DNA from: an uncultured Coriobacteriaceae bacterium
GTDB lineage: Bacteria > Actinomycetota > Coriobacteriia > Coriobacteriales > Atopobiaceae
Reading direction: 5' to 3'
DNA length: 64,000 nucleotides
NCBI GenBank assembly: GCA_902801175.1
Contig: CADCHF010000008.1
Span: 21,385-85,384, forward strand
The position numbers and the translations under genes are program-made. The notes beneath the pieces are model-generated. The model saw only the letters and a program-made list of their open reading frames with translations, did no database searches and was not told the origin of the DNA. Below, piece after piece: positions 26,616 to 36,311 of this stretch. Numbering within the stretch: the first letter of the stretch is position 1; each line of letters starts with the position of its first letter.

Positions 26616-29168
26616 GTGGCAGACGAGAAGACCATTCCGGCCTACGATGCCGAGTCAATTGAGCTCAAGTGGCAGAAGGTCTGGGACGAGAAGGAGACCT
26701 TCAAGGCACGCGAGGACTCTACCCGTCCCAAGAAGTACGTCCTTGAGATGTTCCCGTATCCTTCAGGCGACCTGCACATGGGTCATGCCCGCAACTACAC
26801 CATTGGCGACGCCATGGCTCGCCAGGCGCGTATGCGCGGCTTTGAGGTGCTGCATCCCATGGGCTTTGACGCCTTTGGCCTTCCTGCAGAGAACGCCGCC
26901 ATCAAACACAACACGCAGGCTGGCAAGTGGACCTATGCAAACATGGACCAGGCCATCGCAACCATGAAGCGCATGGGCTTCTCCTATGACTACGACCGCC
27001 TGGTGCGCACCTGCGATCCCGAGTACTACAAGTGGGGCCAGTGGGCGTTCCTCAAGATGTGGGAGAAGGGCCTCGCATATCGCGCGACCTCTCCGGTCAA
27101 CTGGTGCCCCAGCTGCAACACGGTTCTTGCAAACGAGCAGGTCGTTGATGGCAAGTGCTGGCGTTGCGGCACGGTCCCCGAGAAGCGCGAGCTCTCCCAG
27201 TGGTACCTCAAGATCACCGACTACGCGCAGGAGCTGCTCGACGACCTCGATCAGCTCACTGGCTGGCCCGAGAACGTCAAGGCCCAGCAGCGCAACTGGA
27301 TCGGTCGCTCCGAAGGCGCCGAGATAGACTTTGCACTTGCCGCCGAGGACGGCGTGACGCCCACCGACCGTCTGGTCACCGTCTTCACCACGCGCCCCGA
27401 CACGCTCTACGGCACCACGTTCTTCCTGCTGCCGCCCGAGAGCGCCCTTGCCGCCGAGCTCGTTGCCGGCTCTGAGTACGAGGACGCATACCTCGAGCTC
27501 AAGAAGTCCGTGGAGCAGGTGTCCTCTGTTGAGCGCCAGGGCTCCGAACGCGAGAAGCACGGCGTCTTTACCGGCCGCTATGTGATCAACCCGCTCACCG
27601 GCAAGCCACTGCCCATCTGGGTCGCCGACTACATCCTGCTCGACTACGGCACCGGTGCCGTCATGGGCGTGCCCTGTGGCGACCAGCGCGACTTTGACTT
27701 TGCCCGCAAGTACGGTCTGGATATCCCGCCCATCATCGCCGAGAAGGACGACCCGCTCTACGAGCAGCTCAAGGACGAGCAGGACATGGTCGTCACCAAC
27801 GTCGACTGGGATCACGCGATGGTGGCCGAGGGCTATCTCATCCAGTCTGGCCCCTTCACCGGCATGCGCGGTGGCAAGCACTCCGAGGCTGTCGATGCCA
27901 TCATCGGCTACCTGGGCGAGCGCGGCATCGGCCGTCCCAAGGTGCAGTTCCGTCTGCGCGACTGGCTCATCAGCCGTCAGCGCTACTGGGGCAACCCCAT
28001 CCCCATGATCCACTGCGACTGCTGCGGCGACGTTCCCGTGCCCTACGACCAGCTGCCCGTCACGCTGCCCGAGGACCTCGACCTTGGTGCTGGCGAGACG
28101 CTCGCAGAGTACGCGCCGTTCTACGAGACCACCTGCCCCAAGTGTGGCAAGCCCGCTCGTCGCATCACCGACACGATGGACACCTTCACCTGCTCGAGCT
28201 GGTACTTCCTGCGCTACTGCGATCCGCACAACGACGAGCTGCCCTTCTCCAAGGCCTCGGTCGATCACTGGATGGCCGTCGACAACTACATCGGTGGTAT
28301 CGAGCACGCCATTCTGCACCTGCTCTACTCGCGCTTCTGGACCAAGGTCATGCGTGACCTGGGCATGATCGACCTCGACGAGCCCTTCACCAACCTGCTC
28401 TGCCAGGGCATGGTAAAGGACGCCAACGGTGAGACCATGAGCAAGTCCAAGGGCAACGTCGTCCCGCCCTCCAGCGTCATTGGGCCCTATGGTGCCGACA
28501 CCATGCGTCTGGCCATCCTGTTCATCGCCCCGTCCGAGAAGGACTTCAACTGGGACGAGGAGGTCGTGGCTGGCGCCAACCGCTTCATCAAGCGCGCCTG
28601 GCGCACCGTTTGGGGCCTTGCCAACTCGGCAGACGCCAATGCCACGCTCGACCCCAAGGCGCTCGACGCCGACGGTGCGGAGCTCTTCCGTCGCCTGCAC
28701 GAGATGGGTCTCAAGTGCACCGCCGACTTTGACCGCGGCCAGTTCAACACCGCCATCAGCGCTGTGATGGAGCTGGTCAACGACGCGAGCGGCTACCTCA
28801 ACCGCGTGTCCGAGGACAAGCGCGACGGAGCTCTCTGCTACGTCGTTGCCCGTGACATCATTGCCATGCTTTCGCCCATCTGCCCGCACTGGGGCGAGGA
28901 GCTCTACCACGCGGCCCTTGGCGTCGAGGGCTCCGTGTACGACGAGCCGTGGCCGGTCTTTGAGGAGGAGCTCGCAAAGGCCAACACCGTCGAGATTGCG
29001 GTGCAGGTCAAGGGCAAGCTGCGCGCTCGCATCCAGGTTGCCGCCGACGCCTCCAAGGACGAGTACGAGGCTGCTGCGCGCGAGGCTGTTGCCACCTGGA
29101 TCGAGGGCAAGGATGTCAAGAAGGTCATCGTCGTCCCCGGCCGTCTGATCAATATCGTCGCCATCTAA
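26616..29168 (+). CDS. leuS: Leucyl-tRNA synthetase
   Basis: LeuRS charges tRNA-Leu. The 850-residue product has [15 protein letters not shown] (HIGH motif, about residue 45-59), zinc-ribbon cysteines near 165 (CPSC...CWRC) and 480-510, an editing domain with the conserved TTRPDTLYG sequence near 262, and MSKSKGN near 607. The GTG at 26616 is preceded by GAAAGG; the frame upstream to 26586 adds an unlikely leader. No T-box was found, in contrast to ileS. TATACT at 26535-26540 could be its -10 element. Confidence 0.96.
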   Translation: MADEKTIPAYDAESIELKWQKVWDEKETFKAREDSTRPKKYVLEMFPYPSGDLHMGHARNYTIGDAMARQARMRGFEVLHPMGFDAFGLPAENAAIKHNTQAGKWTYANMDQAIATMKRMGFSYDYDRLVRTCDPEYYKWGQWAFLKMWEKGLAYRATSPVNWCPSCNTVLANEQVVDGKCWRCGTVPEKRELSQWYLKITDYAQELLDDLDQLTGWPENVKAQQRNWIGRSEGAEIDFALAAEDGVTPTDRLVTVFTTRPDTLYGTTFFLLPPESALAAELVAGSEYEDAYLELKKSVEQVSSVERQGSEREKHGVFTGRYVINPLTGKPLPIWVADYILLDYGTGAVMGVPCGDQRDFDFARKYGLDIPPIIAEKDDPLYEQLKDEQDMVVTNVDWDHAMVAEGYLIQSGPFTGMRGGKHSEAVDAIIGYLGERGIGRPKVQFRLRDWLISRQRYWGNPIPMIHCDCCGDVPVPYDQLPVTLPEDLDLGAGETLAEYAPFYETTCPKCGKPARRITDTMDTFTCSSWYFLRYCDPHNDELPFSKASVDHWMAVDNYIGGIEHAILHLLYSRFWTKVMRDLGMIDLDEPFTNLLCQGMVKDANGETMSKSKGNVVPPSSVIGPYGADTMRLAILFIAPSEKDFNWDEEVVAGANRFIKRAWRTVWGLANSADANATLDPKALDADGAELFRRLHEMGLKCTADFDRGQFNTAISAVMELVNDASGYLNRVSEDKRDGALCYVVARDIIAMLSPICPHWGEELYHAALGVEGSVYDEPWPVFEEELAKANTVEIAVQVKGKLRARIQVAADASKDEYEAAAREAVATWIEGKDVKKVIVVPGRLINIVAI

Positions 29169-29192
29169 TTGGTTGCCACACCGCATCTTTAT

Positions 29193-29224
29193 GGGGCCGT
29201 CCTGCGTGGGCGGCCCCTTGTTTT
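29193..29224 (+). terminator. Intrinsic terminator of leuS
   Basis: GGGGCCG (29193-29199) pairs with CGGCCCC (29211-29217) and is followed by TTGTTTT. Confidence 0.85.
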
Positions 29225-29255
29225 GCCGCTTGCAAGGTGGAGAACGTGTGGCTTC

Positions 29256-29284
29256 TTGACGCTTGGCTAACGGGCGGGTAAAGT
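29256..29284 (+). promoter_or_regulatory. Sigma-70-type promoter of the rimP-nusA-infB operon
   Basis: TTGACG (29256-29261), a 17-base spacer and TAAAGT (29279-29284) form one of the best housekeeping promoters in the window. Transcription should begin near 29291. Confidence 0.82.
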
Positions 29285-29309
29285 ATTTGTGTCGTAATTG
29301 TTGCTTAGA

Positions 29310-29344
29310 GGAAGTGGGGCAGAACGTTTGCCCCGCTTCCTTTT
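29310..29344 (+). terminator. Promoter-proximal terminator/attenuator before rimP
   Basis: GGAAGTGGGGCA (29310-29321) pairs with TGCCCCGCTTCC (29329-29340), one G-T, across a 7-base loop, followed by TTTT. It lies only about 20 bases after the expected start of transcription and before rimP, so part of the transcripts may stop here. NusA, encoded in the operon, acts on such hairpins. Confidence 0.75.
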
Positions 29345-29380
29345 GTATGTGGAGAGGCTACGCCTACAGAAAGGGGTCTC

Positions 29381-29857
29381 ATGGCACAGACGCCACTCGA
29401 GCTCAAGATTGTGGAGGCGCTTGAGGCAGCAGCGCAGCCGCATGGCATCGATGTCGTGGATGTCGAGGTGGTCGGCGCAAAGCGCGCTCCCATCGTCCGC
29501 GTCCGCATCGACCATGCCGACGAGACGCTGCCCACCATCTCGCTCGACGAGATCAGCGCACAGAGCGAATGGGTCAACCAGGTAATCGACGAGCTCGATC
29601 CCTTCCCCGGCTCCTTCATGCTCGAGGTCTCGTCGCCTGGCATGGCACGTCCGCTTCGCAAGGAGCGTGACTTCGTGCGCTTTGCCGGCGAGACGGTGCA
29701 GCTCTCCACGACCGCCACTGAGGGCCGCCGCAAGTTCACCGGCGAGCTTTTGGGCCTTGAGGACGGCGAGGTGCGCCTCTCCTGTGACGGAGAGACCGTC
29801 GCCATTCCGTTTGACGAGGTCAAATCCTGCAAGATCAAACCAAACTATGACGCCTAG
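29381..29857 (+). CDS. rimP: Ribosome maturation factor RimP
   Basis: RimP assists 30S subunit assembly. The 158-residue product has the N-terminal alpha/beta domain with VEVVGAKRAPIVRVRID, the conserved SLDEISAQSEWVNQVID and YxLEVSSPG-type motif (MLEVSSPGMARPL), and a C-terminal SH3-like domain. AAAGGGG precedes the ATG. It is the first gene of the long rimP-to-rpoD block. Confidence 0.93.
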   Translation: MAQTPLELKIVEALEAAAQPHGIDVVDVEVVGAKRAPIVRVRIDHADETLPTISLDEISAQSEWVNQVIDELDPFPGSFMLEVSSPGMARPLRKERDFVRFAGETVQLSTTATEGRRKFTGELLGLEDGEVRLSCDGETVAIPFDEVKSCKIKPNYDA

Positions 29858-29887
29858 CGCACATTTCGTCGCGGAAAGGACAAAGAC

Positions 29888-31150
29888 ATGGCATCTGAAA
29901 TGATGGACGCCCTGATGGCTCTGTGTCAGGAGAAGCATATCGACCAGCTCTACCTCATCGAGCGCCTCGAGCAGTCGCTCGCCAAGAGCTACGAGGAGGT
30001 CCTGCACCTCAACACCAAGGCAGGCGAGAAGGCCCGCGTGACCATCGACCGCATCAGCGGCAAGGTCTACGTGTACAAGCTCGTCCCGCAGGAGGACTCC
30101 TGGAACGAGGACACCGAGGAGTACGAGACCTACGACGAGATTGACGTGACCCCCAAGGACACGAGCCGCATCGCGGCCCAGCACGCCAAGACCGAGATCA
30201 AGGCCATCGTCAACAACTCCGCTCGCCAGCAGATCTATGAGGAGTTCTCGCAGCGCATCGGCGATGTCATCACCGGCACCGTGCTCCAGAGCGCTCCCGA
30301 GTTCACCATCGTCAAGATTCGCGAGGGCGTCGAGGCCGAGCTTCCGTACTACGACCAGCGCCGTCACCCCGACGAGCGCAACGAGCGCCCTGCAAACGAG
30401 CGCTACTCCCACAACCAGCGCATCAAGGCAGTCATCGTTGACGTGCGCAACCCCAACGACCCTCAGGCCCCCGTGCGCGACGGCCGTCGTCGTCCGTCCA
30501 TCATCGTCTCGCGCACCCATCCCGAGCTCATCAAGCGCCTCTTTGAGCTTGAGGTTCCCGAGGTGTACGACGGCATCGTGGAGGTCCGCTCGGTAGCTCG
30601 CGAGCCCGGCGTGCGCTCCAAGGTCGCCGTGTCCTCCAATGACGAGCGTCTCGACCCGGTGGGCGCCTGCGTTGGTCCCAAGGGCAGCCGCGTGCGCACC
30701 GTCGTCTCCGAGCTCCGTGGCGAGCGCGTCGATGTCGTGCTGTGGTCCGACGACCCCGCACGTTGCGTTGCCAACGCGCTCTCTCCGGCAAAGGTCACGC
30801 GCGTCCTAGTCGACGAGGAGAACAACTACGCAACGGTGATCGTGCCCGACGACCAGCTCTCGCTTGCCATTGGCAAGGAGGGCCAGAACGCCCGTCTTGC
30901 CGCGCGCCTCACCGGCATGCACATCGATATCAAGAACGAGTCGCTGGCCGCCGACATCATGCGCCAGGTCACCCGCGAGGTGGAGGAGAGCCTCATCGAC
31001 GAGGAAGGCCACCGCTGCGAGTACGTTGGGCCCACTGGCATCCAGTGTAGGAACATGGCCCGTCCGGGCTCTCGCTACTGCGGCATCCACGAGAGTGCCG
31101 CTATGTACGAGGACTTCGAGATTTCCGACGACCCCGACTCCCTTATGTAG
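29888..31150 (+). CDS. nusA: Transcription factor NusA with C-terminal Cys/His cluster
   Basis: NusA binds RNA polymerase and modulates pausing, termination and antitermination. The 420-residue product has an N-terminal RNAP-binding domain (1-120), an S1 domain with a charged insertion (YYDQRRHPDERNERPANERY), and two KH domains, the second with SLAIGKEGQNARLAARLTG. At the C-terminus, instead of E. coli-like AR repeats, there is a compact cluster Cys377-x9-Cys387-x10-Cys398-x2-His401 (CRNMARPGSRYCGIH) that looks like a small zinc-binding fold, followed by an acidic tail. No separate ylxR gene is present between nusA and infB. Confidence 0.93.
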   Translation: MASEMMDALMALCQEKHIDQLYLIERLEQSLAKSYEEVLHLNTKAGEKARVTIDRISGKVYVYKLVPQEDSWNEDTEEYETYDEIDVTPKDTSRIAAQHAKTEIKAIVNNSARQQIYEEFSQRIGDVITGTVLQSAPEFTIVKIREGVEAELPYYDQRRHPDERNERPANERYSHNQRIKAVIVDVRNPNDPQAPVRDGRRRPSIIVSRTHPELIKRLFELEVPEVYDGIVEVRSVAREPGVRSKVAVSSNDERLDPVGACVGPKGSRVRTVVSELRGERVDVVLWSDDPARCVANALSPAKVTRVLVDEENNYATVIVPDDQLSLAIGKEGQNARLAARLTGMHIDIKNESLAADIMRQVTREVEESLIDEEGHRCEYVGPTGIQCRNMARPGSRYCGIHESAAMYEDFEISDDPDSLM

Positions 31151-31195
31151 CGACTCAGTGTCGCCCCTAGCCGCTGACAACGAAAGGTAGGTCAC

Positions 31196-33898
31196 ATGGC
31201 ACAGACCCGCGTACATGAGCTCGCTGCCGAATATGGCATGACCAGCAAGGAGATGCTTGGCCATCTCAAGGATATGAAGATTCCGGCAAAGTCGCCCTCG
31301 TCGACGCTCAACCCGGCATACCTCTCAATCGTGCGCAAGAAGCTTGAGCCCATCCTCAAGGAGCGCGCCGAGAAGATCGAGGCTGCAAAGCGTGCCGAGG
31401 CCGAGGCAAAGGCCGAGGCAGAGCGCATTGCCGCCGAGAAGGCCGAGGCCGAGCGCCTTGCCGCCGAGGCGCGCCGCGAGGCCGAGCGCAAGGCCGAGGA
31501 GGCCCGTCGCAAGGCAGAGGAGGAGGCCCGCCGCAAGGCCGAGGAGGAGCGCAAGGCCGAGGAAGAGCGCCGCCGCGCTGAGGAGGAGCGCAACCGCGTG
31601 CGCGACAACGCCCCTCGCACCACCACCAACTTCACCAGCCTGCTCGACCAGATCGCCCAGCAGGAGCAGGTCCTCAAGCAGCAGGCCGAGGCTGCCGCAA
31701 AGGCCAAGGAAGAGGCCCGTGCCGCAAAGCGCGAGAGCCAGGCAAACCGTCGCGGTGGCGATCAGCAGCAACAGCAGCAGCCGCAGCAGCGTGAGGCCAC
31801 ACCGCGCAACGCACGTCGCGCTCCCGCTCCTGTACCTGCGCCTCAGAGCGCCCCGGCTCCCGCGTCGCAGCCCGCAGCCCCCGAGGCCGAGCGCGAGGGC
31901 GGACGCCGTCGTGGTCGCAAGGGCCGTCGCAACGAGCAGGCCGAGGACCGCTACAGCCGTATGGCTCGCGAGGCCGAGGAGTATAGCCGCGAGCACGTGC
32001 TCGCCGAGGCTCGCCAGGCCGTTCGCGAGGCAAACGAGGAGTCCATGGGTCGTCGCCGCAAGCGCAAGGAGCGCAGGCAGCGTCAGGCGGAGGAGGCTGC
32101 CGAGCAGCAGCGCATCGAGCAGGCAATCGCCAACGACCAGGACCTCTCGCAACTCGACACCGTCAAGGTGCCGCAGGGCTCCACGGTCGCCGACCTCGCC
32201 AACCTTCTCGACGTTGCTCCCACCGACATCATCAAGCGCATGTTCCTCCTGGGCGAAGCGCTCACGATGACGCAGTCCATGTCCGACGACCAGATCGAGA
32301 TGGTCGCCATGGACCTTGGTCGCGACGTCAAGGTCATGACCAAGGAGGAGGAGAACTCCTTCACCTTCTACGACGATCCGAGCGCTCTCAAGCCGCGTCC
32401 GCCTGTGGTCACCGTCATGGGCCACGTCGACCATGGCAAGACGTCGCTTCTCGACGCCATCCGCCACACGGGCGTTCAGGCCCAGGAGGCCGGCGGCATC
32501 ACGCAGGCAATCGGTGCGTCCCAGGTCATCATCAACGACCGCGTCATCACCTTCATCGACACCCCTGGTCACGAGACCTTTACGGCCATGCGTGCCCGTG
32601 GTGCAAAGGTGACCGACATCGTCATCCTGATCGTTGCTGCCGACGACGGCGTCATGCCCCAGACCGTTGAGTCCATCAACCACGCAAAGGCCGCCGGCGT
32701 GCCCATCATCGTGGCCGTCAACAAGATCGACAAGCCCGGTGCCGACCCCACTCGCGTGCGTCAGGAGCTCACCGAGTATGGCATCATCCCCGAGGAGTGG
32801 GGCGGCGAGAACATGTTTGTTGACATCTCCGCCCGCCAGAAGATCGGCATCGACGACCTGCTCGAGTCGGTCCTGCTTGAGGCAGACGTCCTCGAGCTCA
32901 AGGCCAACCCCGACACCTTCGCCTCTGGCAACGTGCTCGAGGCCAAGCTCGACCGCGGCCGCGGCTCCGTTGCCACGGTGCTCGTCACGCGCGGCACCCT
33001 CCGCGTTGGCGACTCGCTGGTCGCTGGCATGAGCTACGGCAAGGTCCGCGCCATGATCGACCCCAAGGGCAACACCGTCAGGGAGTGCGGCCCGAGCTAT
33101 CCGGTCGAGATCCTTGGTCTGCAGAGCGTGCCCATGGCTGGCGACGAGTTCCGCGTGTTCCAGGACGACCGCGACGCCCGTGCCCTGGCTGCCGAGCGCG
33201 AGCTGAAGGCCCGTATCGAGGAGCAGAACAAGGTCAAGCACGTGACCATGGAGAACTTCTTCTCGATGATGGAGGACGCCGAGGTCAAGGAGCTCAACCT
33301 CATCATCAAGGCCGATGTCCAGGGTTCCATCGAGGCCCTTCAGGACTCCCTCGACAAGATGGACCAGTCCGAGGTTCGCATCAACACGATCCACTCCGCG
33401 GTTGGCGCCATCTCCGAGACCGACGTCGTGCTGGCAGACGCCTCCAACGCCATCATCATTGGCTTTGGCGTGCGTCCCGATGCCAAGGCCCGCAATGCAG
33501 CCGAGCGCACCGGCGTTGAGATTCGTACCTACGACGTCATCTACAAGGCCCTCGAGGACCTCGATGCCGCTCGTATCGGTATGCTCAAGCCCACCGAGGT
33601 CGAGGTCTCTACCGGTAGTGCCGTGGTCCTTGACACCTTCAAGGTCCCCAAGGTCGGCATCGCCGCTGGCGTGCGCGTCGAGGAGGGCGAGATTGCCGCT
33701 ACCGACTCCGTGCGCCTCGTTCGCGACGGCATCGTTGTCTACAACGGCAAGATTGCGTCCCTGCGCCACTACAAGGACGACGTGCGCAGCCTTCGCTCCG
33801 GCTTTGAGGGCGGCATTGGCCTCGAGAACTTCCAGGATATCCACCCCGGCGACATCATCGAGTCGTACCGCATCGATGAGGTCGCGCGTACCGAGTAG
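31196..33898 (+). CDS. infB: Translation initiation factor IF-2
   Basis: IF-2 is the GTPase that delivers fMet-tRNA to the 30S subunit. The 900-residue product has an IF2N domain (1-55), a long Ala/Glu/Arg-rich helical and Gln/Pro-rich linker (about 60-290), a second IF2N-like region near 310-375, then the G domain with [13 protein letters not shown] near residue 405, DTPGHETF and [10 protein letters not shown], and C-terminal beta-barrel domains. GAAAGGTAGG precedes the ATG. The linker is low-complexity, so its length may vary among relatives. Confidence 0.97.
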   Translation: MAQTRVHELAAEYGMTSKEMLGHLKDMKIPAKSPSSTLNPAYLSIVRKKLEPILKERAEKIEAAKRAEAEAKAEAERIAAEKAEAERLAAEARREAERKAEEARRKAEEEARRKAEEERKAEEERRRAEEERNRVRDNAPRTTTNFTSLLDQIAQQEQVLKQQAEAAAKAKEEARAAKRESQANRRGGDQQQQQQPQQREATPRNARRAPAPVPAPQSAPAPASQPAAPEAEREGGRRRGRKGRRNEQAEDRYSRMAREAEEYSREHVLAEARQAVREANEESMGRRRKRKERRQRQAEEAAEQQRIEQAIANDQDLSQLDTVKVPQGSTVADLANLLDVAPTDIIKRMFLLGEALTMTQSMSDDQIEMVAMDLGRDVKVMTKEEENSFTFYDDPSALKPRPPVVTVMGHVDHGKTSLLDAIRHTGVQAQEAGGITQAIGASQVIINDRVITFIDTPGHETFTAMRARGAKVTDIVILIVAADDGVMPQTVESINHAKAAGVPIIVAVNKIDKPGADPTRVRQELTEYGIIPEEWGGENMFVDISARQKIGIDDLLESVLLEADVLELKANPDTFASGNVLEAKLDRGRGSVATVLVTRGTLRVGDSLVAGMSYGKVRAMIDPKGNTVRECGPSYPVEILGLQSVPMAGDEFRVFQDDRDARALAAERELKARIEEQNKVKHVTMENFFSMMEDAEVKELNLIIKADVQGSIEALQDSLDKMDQSEVRINTIHSAVGAISETDVVLADASNAIIIGFGVRPDAKARNAAERTGVEIRTYDVIYKALEDLDAARIGMLKPTEVEVSTGSAVVLDTFKVPKVGIAAGVRVEEGEIAATDSVRLVRDGIVVYNGKIASLRHYKDDVRSLRSGFEGGIGLENFQDIHPGDIIESYRIDEVARTE

Positions 33899-33906
33899 GC
33901 GATAGC

Positions 33907-34302
33907 GTGAAGCAGAACCAAAACTCCCGCCGCATGGGCCAGCAGGCTCGTGAGAAGCTCGGGTACATCCTTCTGTTTGAGGTTTCTGACCCCGACCTGC
34001 AGCTCGTGACCCTTACGGGCTGCGAGGTCTCGGTCGACAAGAGCCTGGTCGTGGCCTATGTGAGCTGCGACTCCGAGCGCTACGAGACGGTTACCGCCGC
34101 CCTGGCGCGCGCCAAGGGACGCATAAGGTCGCTCCTTGGCCGCGCGCTGGGCTGGCGCGTCACCCCCGACCTCGTCTTTCGCATTGACACAACGGCAGAC
34201 GAGGCCGAGCGCATCACCCGTGCCCTGCAAAACGTTCCGGAGACCCTTGCCATCGAGAAGGACGAGGACGGCTATCCCATTGAGTACGATGAGAGCGAGT
34301 AG
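33907..34302 (+). CDS. rbfA: Ribosome-binding factor A
   Basis: RbfA binds the immature 30S subunit near helix 1 of 16S rRNA and aids maturation, especially in the cold. The 131-residue basic KH-like protein shows the family layout: RMGQQAREKLGYILLFEVSDPDLQLVTLTGCEVS, then RSLLGRALGWRVTPDLVFRID. It starts at a GTG eight bases after the infB stop and has an acidic C-terminal tail. Confidence 0.93.
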   Translation: MKQNQNSRRMGQQAREKLGYILLFEVSDPDLQLVTLTGCEVSVDKSLVVAYVSCDSERYETVTAALARAKGRIRSLLGRALGWRVTPDLVFRIDTTADEAERITRALQNVPETLAIEKDEDGYPIEYDESE

Positions 34303-34311
34303 GGGGCAATC

Positions 34312-35352
34312 ATGTTGACTTCTACCGGTGTGGAGCAGGAAGAGCTATTTCACACCATTGCGGGGCTCATCGACGAGGCAAACAGCATCGCCATCTGCGC
34401 GCACACCAACCCAGATGGCGATGCCCTTGGCAGCCAGCTGGCGCTAAAGCTCATCATTGAGGAGCGCTGGCCCCAAAAGGAAGTCGTCTGCCTGCTTGCG
34501 GACGACGACCCCATGCCCAGGATCTACACCTTCCTGCCTGCCTCCAAGGAGCTCGTGGCAGCCTCGTCCTACCAAGACGACCCCGACCTGTTCATCTGCG
34601 TTGACCTGTCGCTTCCTTCGCGCATGAACAATGGCGAGCAGGTAATGCGGCGGGCGCACAAGGTGGCCGTCATCGACCATCATCCTTGCAACGAGCCGTA
34701 CGGCGAGGCTGCGCTCGTTAGGCCCGAGGCTGCGGCCGCAGGCGTCATTGTGGCGGAGTTTGCCGAGTACCTTGGTCTCGAGATCAGCCCCGAGGTCGCG
34801 CAGTGCCTCTTTTGCGCCATTGCCACCGACACTGGTCGCTTCCAGTACCAAAACGCCGATGCCGAGGCGTTCAAGGTCGCCAGCATGCTCGTTGCGCATG
34901 GAGCAAGCCCCTCGGAGGTCTCGCTCAACGTGTATCAGAGCTTTAGGCTGCAGTTCCTGCACCTCAAGAGTGCCGTGATGGGCCGCATCACGACCTTTGA
35001 GCGTGGCCGTATTGCCTACAGCTACGCCACGGTCGGCGACATCGAGCGCACTGGCGCGAGCCTTGACGAGTCGGACGGCCTCGTGGATGTTGTCCGCTCG
35101 GTTGCCGGATCCGAGATCGCACTGTTTCTCAAGGAGGTCCCTGGCGGCAAGGTGCGCGGCAACCTGCGCTCCAAGGGTGACAAGGACATCTCTGGGGTCG
35201 CAAAGGCGCTCGGTGGCGGAGGACATCGCGCAGCATCGGGCTTCACAATCGAGGGCAGCGTGGACGACGCCCTGTGCGCGGCGCTACCCTTGCTCAAGGC
35301 GCTCTACGCCGAGGAGGCCAGCCCTGTCGCAAAAGGACCTGATGCCTTGTGA
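34312..35352 (+). CDS. nrnA: DHH/DHHA1 phosphoesterase (NrnA-like oligoribonuclease/pAp phosphatase)
   Basis: NrnA-type enzymes degrade very short oligoribonucleotides and dephosphorylate 3'-phosphoadenosine 5'-phosphate. The 346-residue product has the metal-binding motifs CAHTNPDGDALGSQLALK near residue 30, the Asp of CVDLSLPSRM, the DHH motif VIDHHPCN near residue 121, and the C-terminal DHHA1 signature GGGGHRAASGF. Its place between rbfA and truB is the usual one in Gram-positive bacteria. The nrnA symbol is by family resemblance. Confidence 0.9.
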   Translation: MLTSTGVEQEELFHTIAGLIDEANSIAICAHTNPDGDALGSQLALKLIIEERWPQKEVVCLLADDDPMPRIYTFLPASKELVAASSYQDDPDLFICVDLSLPSRMNNGEQVMRRAHKVAVIDHHPCNEPYGEAALVRPEAAAAGVIVAEFAEYLGLEISPEVAQCLFCAIATDTGRFQYQNADAEAFKVASMLVAHGASPSEVSLNVYQSFRLQFLHLKSAVMGRITTFERGRIAYSYATVGDIERTGASLDESDGLVDVVRSVAGSEIALFLKEVPGGKVRGNLRSKGDKDISGVAKALGGGGHRAASGFTIEGSVDDALCAALPLLKALYAEEASPVAKGPDAL

Positions 35353-36302
35353 AGCGTGGCATGAGCGGCATCAATTGCCTGATTGCCATCGATAAGCCAC
35401 TGGGCATCTCGAGCCATGATGTGGTCAACCGTGTCCGTCGCATACTGGGGGAGCGACGCGTGGGTCACGCTGGAACGCTTGACCCCGACGCGTCTGGCGT
35501 TCTCGTGGTTGGTGTGGGACAGGCCACAAGGCTACTGGGCCTGCTCACGCTTGACGACAAGCGCTATGACGCCTGCATTCGCTTTGGTGCCGAGACCAAC
35601 ACCGACGATGCCGAGGGTATCGTCACGCGCGAGGCCGAGGTTCCCGCACGCCTTGGCGAGCCAGCGGTTGCCACTGCGGTCGTCGCCTCGCTCGTGGGAA
35701 CATCAATGCAGGTTCCCCCGGCCTTCTCCGCCATATCGATCGATGGCAAGCGTGCCTACAAGATGGCGCGCGAGGGCGAGGACGTCGAGATTCCCGCTCG
35801 CGAGGTGACCGTCTACGAGGCGGGCCTTCGCAGGGTCAAGAGCACCATGCCACTCGAGTGGGAGTGCTCGTTCCATGTGTCGAAGGGCACCTACATCAGG
35901 AGCCTGGCTCGTGACCTGGGACGGAGCATGGGAACCGCGGCACACCTCTGCGCCTTGCGCAGAACTGCCTCGGGACCCATAGACGAGACCTGCTGTGTTT
36001 CGCTGGAGAAGCTCGAAGAGGTAGGGCCACAGGGCGTTGTTGCGTATCAGCTTGACCCTGTCCAGGCGCTCGGCCTCGCCACCCACGAGCTCAACGACTA
36101 CGAGCTCGAGGCGCTTCGTGTTGGCAGGCGGTTCAACTGCCGTGAGGTTCGCTCGGCCGATGGCCAGCGCTGCGTGCCCAGTGAGGGCGAGAGGGTGTCG
36201 CTTCATAGGGGTGGCTTGCTCATGGGAGTATGGGAGCTTCGCGGCGGCCGCATGGCCAGCGTGGCGACCTTCCCCGATGGTATCGCTGGAGTCAAGGAGT
36301 AG
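35349..36302 (+). CDS. truB: tRNA pseudouridine-55 synthase
   Basis: TruB makes pseudouridine 55 in the T loop of tRNAs. Key features are GHAGTLDPDASGVLVVG near residue 40 with the catalytic Asp, and the family's KxTYIRSLARDLG motif near residue 180. A GTG at 35349 overlaps the nrnA stop by 4 bases; an internal ATG at 35361 is an alternative start and gives 313 residues. AAAAGGA about 11 bases before the GTG slightly favours the first. A PUA-like C-terminal domain is present. Confidence 0.93.
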   Translation: MKRGMSGINCLIAIDKPLGISSHDVVNRVRRILGERRVGHAGTLDPDASGVLVVGVGQATRLLGLLTLDDKRYDACIRFGAETNTDDAEGIVTREAEVPARLGEPAVATAVVASLVGTSMQVPPAFSAISIDGKRAYKMAREGEDVEIPAREVTVYEAGLRRVKSTMPLEWECSFHVSKGTYIRSLARDLGRSMGTAAHLCALRRTASGPIDETCCVSLEKLEEVGPQGVVAYQLDPVQALGLATHELNDYELEALRVGRRFNCREVRSADGQRCVPSEGERVSLHRGGLLMGVWELRGGRMASVATFPDGIAGVKE

Positions 36303-36311
36303 GAGGCAAAG

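Noticed and set aside
31440..31600. Tandem repeat array within infB
   Set aside because: The repetitive Glu/Ala/Arg codons encode the usual charged helical linker of IF-2, not a separate DNA repeat element.
31325..33844. 839-codon open frame antisense to infB
   Set aside because: Antisense frames are long because of GC-rich codon bias; the sequence matches no family and is Leu/Gly/Val-rich in the way of shadow frames.
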